Shown: positions 59,048 to 64,000 of the stretch, in pieces
How positions within the stretch are numbered: position 1 is the first letter of the stretch
How the letters are laid out: each line of letters opens with the position of its first letter
Assembly: GCF_000280905.1 (NCBI RefSeq)
Contig: NZ_ALAP01000002.1
Coordinates: 1 to 64,000, forward strand
DNA from: Streptomyces sp. AA1529
GTDB taxonomy: Bacteria; Actinomycetota; Actinomycetes; Streptomycetales; Streptomycetaceae
Length of the DNA: 64,000 nucleotides
Direction of reading: 5' to 3'
Notes under the pieces: generated by a model
What the model was told of the DNA's origin: nothing
The model's input: only the letters and a program-made list of their open reading frames with translations
Databases searched by the model: none
Translations under genes and position numbers: made by a program

Positions 59048-60954
59048 GCGTCGACCCCCATGCAGTCGAGAAGGGAGGTGAGGAGGGCGACGGCATCGCC
59101 GCCCGCGTGGACGAGCCCGTCGGTTCCGTACCCGGCGCACTCGGCTTCCCCGGGACGGCCCGCCAGCAGCACCCGGGTGGCGCCCGCCGCCCGGAGCGCG
59201 GCGGCCACGTCCGCCGCCTGCTCGGCGTAGAGCGTGTCGCTGGAGCACAGGCAGGCGACCGAGGCGCCGCTGCCCCCGAACGCGCCGGCGGCGTTCTCCG
59301 CGTCCACCGTCACCGGGTCGTGCACCGGCTCGATGCCCCCGGCGCGGGCGAGGTTGGCGACGAACGAGACCCGCGCGGTGTGCACGGCGGCCGGGCCCAG
59401 CGCCGCCAGGAACAGCTTCGGGCGGGCACCGGTCGCCGCCAGGTGCGCGTCCGAGCGGGCCCGCAGCGCCTCGAACCGGTCGTCGCGGCGCACCCGCGGC
59501 AGCCCGCCGCCGGGCCGCTCGGGCGCCGGTTCCCGCTCCACCGGCCGCTCGTCCAGCAGCGGGAACTCGCTGACGCCGGTGATCGGTTCGCTCCGGTGCG
59601 CCAGCGCCCGGCCGCGCTCCGCCCAGCCCTCGCGCAGCCGCGCCTCGACCAGCCCGTCGCGCAGCGCGGCCGCCATGCCGCCCGCGGCCTCGATCTCCTG
59701 GAACCAGGCCCAGGCCGCGCGGGCCAACTCGTCGGTGAGCGCCTCCACGTACCAGGAGCCGCCCGCCGGGTCGATCACCCCGGCCAGATGGGACTCCTCC
59801 AGCAGGATGGTGGAGGTGTTGCGGGCGATCCGGCGGGCGAACCCGTCCGGCAGGCCGAGCGCGTCGTCGAACGGCAGCACCGTGACGGCGTCCGCGCCGC
59901 CCGCCCCGGCCGCCAGCGTCGCCACCGTCGTACGGAGCATGTTCACCCACGGGTCGCGGCGGGTCATCATCACCGCCGACGTCACCGCGTGCTGCCGCTG
60001 GGCGCCCGCCCGTGAGGGGGCGCCGCACGCCTGTACGACGCGCGACCACAGCCGGCGCGCCGCACGCAGCGCCGCCATGCTGGTGAACTGGTCCGCCGTC
60101 GCGGCGTACCGGAACTCCAGCTGCCCGCAGGCCGCCTCCACCGGCATCCCGGCAGCCGTCATGTCCCGCAGACAGGCCACTCCGGTCGCCAGAGCGCAGC
60201 CCAGTTCCTGCGCGGGTGTGCCCCCCGCCTCGTGGTACGGCAGCGTGTCCACCACGTAGGTGCGCAGCCCCGGTTCCCGCCGTCCGCACTCCTCCGCCAG
60301 CGCCGCCGCCTCGCGGCGCAGCTCCGGTACCGCCTCGTGCGCTCCGGTGCGTGCCGCGTACCCCAGCGGATCGGCCCCCAGCAGGCTGCCGGGGGCGGGC
60401 TCGGCACCGTCCGTCAGACGCCCGCGCAGCCGCAGCAGTTCGGCGGCCGCCCGGCCGAAGTCGGCGCCCGCCTCCAGCACCACCGGCGCCAGATCGAGAT
60501 AGACGCCCTCCAGGGCGCGCTCCAGGTCCTCGACCGGCAGCCCGCCCTCGCCCACCGCCAGCCAGACGGAGGTGACACCGTTCTCCAGGTCGCCGAGCAC
60601 CGCCTCCCGGGTCCCGGCGGCGTCGGTACGGGTGTGCCGCTGCCGTACGTCCCAGCCGTGCGCGGCGTTGCCCTCGGGACGGGCTCCCCTGGTGAACGGC
60701 GCGAACCCGGGGAACCCCCGCGGGCCGCCCGCCCCCTCCTTCGCGACTTCCCCCGTGACTTCCCTCGTGTACAGGGGGCGTACGTCGATGCCGTCGGTGA
60801 GCGTCGTGGTGAGGGCGGACTCGGGCTCGGAGGCGTCCGGGACCGTCGCTCCCGTCTTGCGCAGAACCCCGGAGACGAGCTGCTGCCACTGCTCGTACGT
60901 GGCGTCCGGGAAGTCCTGCGCGAGGGAGAGCCCTTCTTCAGGCGGGACCGTCAT
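59044..60954 (-). CDS. mutA: Methylmalonyl-CoA mutase small subunit
   Basis: This 636-residue non-catalytic partner of MutB has the mutase barrel fold. Landmarks are [59 protein letters not shown] and QEIEAAGGM. The vestigial C-terminal domain lacks DxHxxG. It begins the operon mutA-mutB-meaB. The ATG at 60954 has no ribosome site; instead minus-strand TAATCT ends six bases before it, so a leaderless message is likely. Overlap with mutB is four bases. Confidence 0.95.
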   Translation of the reverse strand: MTVPPEEGLSLAQDFPDATYEQWQQLVSGVLRKTGATVPDASEPESALTTTLTDGIDVRPLYTREVTGEVAKEGAGGPRGFPGFAPFTRGARPEGNAAHGWDVRQRHTRTDAAGTREAVLGDLENGVTSVWLAVGEGGLPVEDLERALEGVYLDLAPVVLEAGADFGRAAAELLRLRGRLTDGAEPAPGSLLGADPLGYAARTGAHEAVPELRREAAALAEECGRREPGLRTYVVDTLPYHEAGGTPAQELGCALATGVACLRDMTAAGMPVEAACGQLEFRYAATADQFTSMAALRAARRLWSRVVQACGAPSRAGAQRQHAVTSAVMMTRRDPWVNMLRTTVATLAAGAGGADAVTVLPFDDALGLPDGFARRIARNTSTILLEESHLAGVIDPAGGSWYVEALTDELARAAWAWFQEIEAAGGMAAALRDGLVEARLREGWAERGRALAHRSEPITGVSEFPLLDERPVEREPAPERPGGGLPRVRRDDRFEALRARSDAHLAATGARPKLFLAALGPAAVHTARVSFVANLARAGGIEPVHDPVTVDAENAAGAFGGSGASVACLCSSDTLYAEQAADVAAALRAAGATRVLLAGRPGEAECAGYGTDGLVHAGGDAVALLTSLLDCMGVDA

Positions 60955-60960
60955 GGCCGC

Positions 60961-60993
60961 AGATTAGGTGAGGTGACCGGCGAGTAGCAGCAA
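60961..60993 (-). promoter_or_regulatory. Probable leaderless promoter of mutA
   Basis: On the minus strand, TAATCT (60966-60961) is a good -10 whose predicted start site coincides with the A of the mutA ATG. A -35 could be TTGCTG (60993-60988, 21-base spacing) or TGCTAC (60989-60984, 17-base spacing). The missing ribosome site agrees with leaderless translation. Confidence 0.5.
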
Positions 60994-61076
60994 CCCGAGG
61001 GTGTGACCTTGCACTCTCCCGGCGCGGGCGGCCGGCCTTCGCACGGTCTGCCGGGCGTGCCACGGCTCCCGCCGGC

Positions 61077-61799
61077 TCATCCGGTCCGCGCGGCGAGCTC
61101 CCGCCGGGCGAGTCGGTCGGCCCGGCGTGTCGTCTCCGGCTGGCGGTATGCGGGGGCCAGCCGGAGCACGAGGGCGCAGGCGTTGTCCAGGCTGATGCCG
61201 CTGCCCACGGAGACGAACACCGGCTTGACCCCTTCCTGGGTGCGCAGTGCCCGGCCGACCCGCTCGCCGTCCATGGTCAGCGGCGACCACGCACCCCGCT
61301 CCCGGGCCGGGGCCTCGTGGTCGAAGACGAACGGGGTCTTGGCCACTCCGAAGCAGGGGAGACCCGTCAGCACTCCCAGGTGCACGGCGAGTCCCGCGCG
61401 CCGGGGGTGTGCGACGCCGTAGCCGTCGCACACCACCACATCCGGCCGCGGGCACCGGGACAGCCCGCGCAGCGCGGCGGCGACCGACGGCAGTTCGCGG
61501 AACGCCAGCAGCCCGGGGACGTAGGGGAAGGAGGTGCGCCCCACGTGCACCGACTCGTCCAGCACGGTCAGCGTCGCCGCGTCCAGCACGACGGCCGCCG
61601 CGACCAGTCCGCCGTCGTCGGCGTAGGCGACATCGACCCCGGCGACCGTGCGCACCTCGTCCGGACCGGGACCGGGGCCGACCGGATCGGCCGCCTCACG
61701 CAGCCGCTCCTGCGCCGCCACCGCTTCTGCCTCCGTGGTGGGCCACCCCTCCGGCACCGCCGTCACCCCGTGGTGCGCTTCCGCCCCGACCGTCCCCAC
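61077..61799 (-). CDS. nfi: Endonuclease V (deoxyinosine 3'-endonuclease)
   Basis: This 240-residue DNA repair nuclease cuts one base 3' of deoxyinosine. Family motifs are VAGVDVAYADDG (metal aspartate), FPYVPGLLAFRELP, VVCDGYGVAHPRRAGLAVHLG and KPVFVSVGSGISLDNA. The start is GTG at 61799 with GGGAG nearby. It is monocistronic between the mut operon and a secreted-protein gene. No unusual domains are present. Confidence 0.93.
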   Translation of the reverse strand: MGTVGAEAHHGVTAVPEGWPTTEAEAVAAQERLREAADPVGPGPGPDEVRTVAGVDVAYADDGGLVAAAVVLDAATLTVLDESVHVGRTSFPYVPGLLAFRELPSVAAALRGLSRCPRPDVVVCDGYGVAHPRRAGLAVHLGVLTGLPCFGVAKTPFVFDHEAPARERGAWSPLTMDGERVGRALRTQEGVKPVFVSVGSGISLDNACALVLRLAPAYRQPETTRRADRLARRELAARTG

Positions 61800-61859
61800 G
61801 TCACGCTCCCGTTCGTCCCGCTGTTCCCAGGTGCGCGCGGCGGCACGGCCCGCCGCGGG

Positions 61860-62414
61860 TCACTGCGCGCAGACGACATCGTGCAGTTCGATCGGATGCG
61901 AGTCCAGCGCGACGTAGGCGGTCGCGCTGCTCGCCGTCCCGTCCGCCCAGTGGGCGGTCACCGTGGCCCAGCCGACCCCCGCCGACTGCGCGGTGGTCAC
62001 CGGGCCGACCTCGATGTCCTGCGGCGTGTTCTGCGCGCACAGGAGGACATCGCGGTCGGGGTGCCGTGCCTGCTTCCGCTTGAGGAGGTCGGAGACGAAG
62101 TGCTCCCGCTGCACACGGTCCGGGCCGTGCGTCCCGTAGAACCAGGTCAGGAAGCGGTGGATCTCCGGACCGGTGTGGCGCCGTGCCGCGGTGTGCCCGC
62201 TCCCGGCCGGGGGCTCGTAGATCTGCGGGGTGGGACGCGCCGGGGCCGCATGCGCACTCGGGGCTCCCTGTCCGGACGGTGCGGCCCGGGCGCTCGGCGG
62301 CACCAGCGCCAGGAGCGCGGCACCGGAGGCGCACAGCGCGAGTACTCCGGCGCCCCGGCACCGGGCACGGCTCCTGCGGACGGCGGTGCGGGTGGTGACG
62401 GCGAAGCGGAACAT
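61860..62414 (-). CDS. Secreted protein of unknown function
   Basis: This 184-residue protein has a signal peptide (1 to about 44, basic start, ending ARA), an Ala/Pro linker and a compact domain of about 100 residues. Features are HRFLTWFYGTHGPD, HFVSDLLKRKQ, DVLLCAQNTPQDIEVG and IELHDVVCAQ, including two cysteines likely to form a disulfide. A DUF3828-like fold is conceivable, but I cannot support it. GAAGAGGTG lies upstream of the ATG at 62414; the longer open frame there is shadow sequence. It is divergent from a double-MerR gene. Confidence 0.75.
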   Translation of the reverse strand: MFRFAVTTRTAVRRSRARCRGAGVLALCASGAALLALVPPSARAAPSGQGAPSAHAAPARPTPQIYEPPAGSGHTAARRHTGPEIHRFLTWFYGTHGPDRVQREHFVSDLLKRKQARHPDRDVLLCAQNTPQDIEVGPVTTAQSAGVGWATVTAHWADGTASSATAYVALDSHPIELHDVVCAQ

Positions 62415-62678
62415 GGACACCTCTTCTTGTCGGGCGCTGCCCCGAATACGGGGGCTCGGTGACCGCATGGTCCGCCGTCCGGGATGCCGACGGAGCGGGG
62501 ACGCCGCAACCCGCCCTCGCAAACCCTCCTTCCGGGTGACGGTGGGCCCCGCTCTCGGCACGCACCGGTGCGCTGGGGGAGCCCGGCCTGGATCCGCCGC
62601 GCGCAGGACGGTGAGCGCGACGGCACCGCAGCGCGTAGCCTGCCTCTCCCATCGATCCGGGCCGGGAGGGAGCACCCC

Positions 62679-63518
62679 ATGGGAGCCGAAGCGCGAGCGG
62701 ACCGTGCCCTGCGCTCGGTGGATCTCGCGCGCGTCGCCGGGATCTCCACGCAGCAGGTGCGCAACTACGAGGCGGCGGGCGTACTGCCACCCGCCTCGCG
62801 CACCGAGTCCGGGTACCGGGTCTTCACCCCGCGCCACCGCGCCGCACTCCTCACCTTCCGAGGACTGGCGAAGGGCTACGGCCCCGGTCCCGCCCGGAAC
62901 ATGCTGCACGCCGTCCACGAGGGCGACATACCGGCCGCACTGGAGCTGGTGAACGAGTGCCATGCCACGCTCCATGAGCAGCGCCGATCGCTCCGGACGG
63001 CGAGCGAGGCGCTGACGGCCACGGCGGAGCGGGCGCCCGAGGAGGCGACACCGAGCCGCGGGGTGCTGCGCATCGGCGAACTGGCCCACCAGCTCGGCCT
63101 GCGGCCCTCCGCGCTGCGCGTGTGGGAAGCGGCCGGACTGCTGAGCCCGCACCGCGAACCGGGCACCGGCTACCGGGGGTTCGGCCCCGCGGAGATCCGC
63201 GACGCCCGTCTGATCGCCCTGCTCCGGCAGAGCCGCTACCCGCTGCCGCAGATCCGCACCGTTCTGGAGGGTCTGCGCGAGACCGGCGGCACGGGTGAGC
63301 TGCGGGCCGCGCTCGCTCGCCGCGACGCGGAGCTGACGGCCCGCACCGCGGCCATGCTGGAGGGAGCCGGACTGCTGTACGCGTATCTGCGCGACCACGC
63401 CTCCGGCGACCCGGCCGCCACGGCCGGGCCCGTGGCCGGGGACCGCTCCGGGAGCGGGCCGGACCGTAGGGGAGCGGACGGTTTCGGGGACGCGGGAGCT
63501 CCGGGACGGGCGGACTGA
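62679..63518 (+). CDS. Double-MerR-domain regulator (TioE-like)
   Basis: This 279-residue protein has two MerR-type DNA-binding domains in one chain. The first is at about 10-75 (VDLARVAGISTQQVRNYEAAG, then GYRVF). The second is at about 130-200 (RIGELAHQLGLRPSALRVWEAAG, then GYRGF). Acidic, Gly-rich tail sequence follows. Such tandem proteins (TioE-like) are known in Streptomyces. Normally MerR works as a dimer, so this chain may behave as a built-in one. GGGAGGG lies upstream of the ATG at 62679. It is divergent from the secreted-protein gene. Confidence 0.88.
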   Translation: MGAEARADRALRSVDLARVAGISTQQVRNYEAAGVLPPASRTESGYRVFTPRHRAALLTFRGLAKGYGPGPARNMLHAVHEGDIPAALELVNECHATLHEQRRSLRTASEALTATAERAPEEATPSRGVLRIGELAHQLGLRPSALRVWEAAGLLSPHREPGTGYRGFGPAEIRDARLIALLRQSRYPLPQIRTVLEGLRETGGTGELRAALARRDAELTARTAAMLEGAGLLYAYLRDHASGDPAATAGPVAGDRSGSGPDRRGADGFGDAGAPGRAD

Positions 63519-63575
63519 CGCACCTCCGGTATACCCCGGCCGGGCCCGGCCCACCTGGCGGCCGGAGGGCCGGAC

Positions 63576-63597
63576 CGCGGGGGCCGCCGGCCCCGCG
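63576..63597 (+). terminator. Hairpin terminator after the double-MerR gene
   Basis: CGCGGGG (63576-63582) pairs with CCCCGCG (63591-63597) over an 8-base GC-rich loop, 58 bases after the regulator stop. Confidence 0.6.
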
Positions 63598-63674
63598 ACA
63601 GGGCATTCCTCCACGCCCGGAGAAACGGACGGAGAGAAGCGGAGTGCCGTCCGCGGGAGCCCGTGCCGAATCTC

Positions 63675-63724
63675 TTGACAGCCCGGTCCCCGCACTGGAT
63701 TACTGGGCACACCGAATGTTCGGT
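63675..63724 (+). promoter_or_regulatory. paaI promoter with PaaR-like operator
   Basis: TTGACA (63675-63680) is a consensus -35; a weak -10 (GATTAC/TTACTG) lies 17-19 bases on. ACCGAATGTTCGGT (63711-63724) is a perfect 6-bp inverted repeat. It fits the ACCG-N6-CGGT core of sites bound by the TetR-type repressor PaaR of phenylacetate genes. It sits near the expected transcription start and 30 bases before the GTG of the thioesterase gene, a classic repressor position. Confidence 0.65.
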
Positions 63725-63754
63725 CGGTATCCGGCCAGAAGCGGGAGGTCGCAG

Positions 63755-64000
63755 GTGGGAAACGGTGTGGAGGCCGGGAGCGGGCCCGTGGAGGCGATGC
63801 TCGGCGCCGATCGGGCCTCCAGCGCCCTCGGGATCGAACTGGTGGAGGGCGGCGCGGGATTCGCCACCGTGCGGATGCGGGTGACCGGCGACATGCTCAA
63901 CGGGCACGGCACCGCGCACGGCGGCCACCTCTTCCTGCTCGCGGACACCGCGTTCGCCTGCGCGTGCAACAGCCACGGCCCGGTGACCGTGGCGGCCGGC
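63755..64000 (+). CDS. paaI: Hydroxyphenylacetyl-CoA thioesterase PaaI (5' part, runs off the window)
   Basis: The first 82 residues of a hotdog-fold thioesterase are visible. ASSALGIELVEGGAGFATVRM and NGHGTAHGGHLFLLADTAFA contain the Asn-x-x-Gly-x-x-His-Gly-Gly signature. PaaI hydrolyses CoA esters of the phenylacetate pathway. The start is GTG at 63755 with GGGAGGT five bases upstream. The PaaR-like palindrome in front and the family hit together suggest that phenylacetate genes continue beyond 64000. Confidence 0.85.
   Translation, partial: MGNGVEAGSGPVEAMLGADRASSALGIELVEGGAGFATVRMRVTGDMLNGHGTAHGGHLFLLADTAFACACNSHGPVTVAAG

Noticed and set aside
1..64000. CRISPR arrays, tRNA genes, transposases, phage genes
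   Set aside because: None were recognised by eye. Short repeats seen are tandem or palindromic, without spacer organisation.

Overview
The window is high-GC actinobacterial DNA, almost certainly from a Streptomyces chromosome. Support comes from the strong third-position GC bias, the dense ATGA/GTGA/TGATG start-stop overlaps, the AfsK-like kinase/propeller proteins, and Streptomyces-typical families (DUF5947, DUF6893, SPW, DUF6297, streptogrisin-like protease). I found only one in-frame TTA codon in the genes called. I see no rRNA, tRNA, CRISPR array, transposase or phage gene. All calls come from reading the sequence by eye; no database search was run.

Layout. 0-3.7 kb: 3' part of an operon for a group 1h-type high-affinity [NiFe]-hydrogenase (large subunit, NifU-like protein, DUF5947, two small proteins). 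3.8-7.8 kb: an XRE regulator, a secreted S1 protease and a HTH regulator. 7.9-12.7 kb: a methyltransferase, a HEAT protein with a MerR-HEAT regulator, a MarR/isochorismatase pair, and a GNAT/iron-sulfur pair. 12.8-14.9 kb: BrkB-like and SPW membrane proteins. 15-24 kb: four tandem AfsK-like kinase/beta-propeller proteins, two of them pseudokinases and the first with an apparent N-terminal frameshift. 24-32 kb: a WXG100 protein, an EccC-like FtsK/SpoIIIE ATPase, a second WXG-like protein and a 671-residue unknown. 31.9-40.5 kb: a tightly overlapping five-gene minus-strand operon (propeller/FN3, MoxR, DUF58, degenerate transglutaminase, pseudokinase-FN3). 40.8-44.7 kb: GNAT, ABC exporter, metallophosphoesterase. 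44.9-47.7 kb: a SpoIIE phosphatase/STAS/HATPase set. 48.5-53.7 kb: a TTA-containing polyprenyl synthetase, a CapA lipoprotein, and a mycosin with a Pro-rich membrane partner. 54-61 kb: an APC permease and mutA-mutB-meaB. 61-64 kb: endonuclease V, a secreted protein, a double-MerR regulator, and the start of paaI behind a PaaR-like operator.

The most interesting block is 15-41 kb, with an outlier at 51.4-53.7 kb. Kinase and pseudokinase/propeller proteins, WXG100-type proteins, an EccC-like motor, a MoxR-DUF58-transglutaminase module and a mycosin protease occur together, but no EccB, EccD or EccE is present. This may be a non-canonical type VII-related export or envelope-signalling system. 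That is an inference from gene content, not a demonstrated function.
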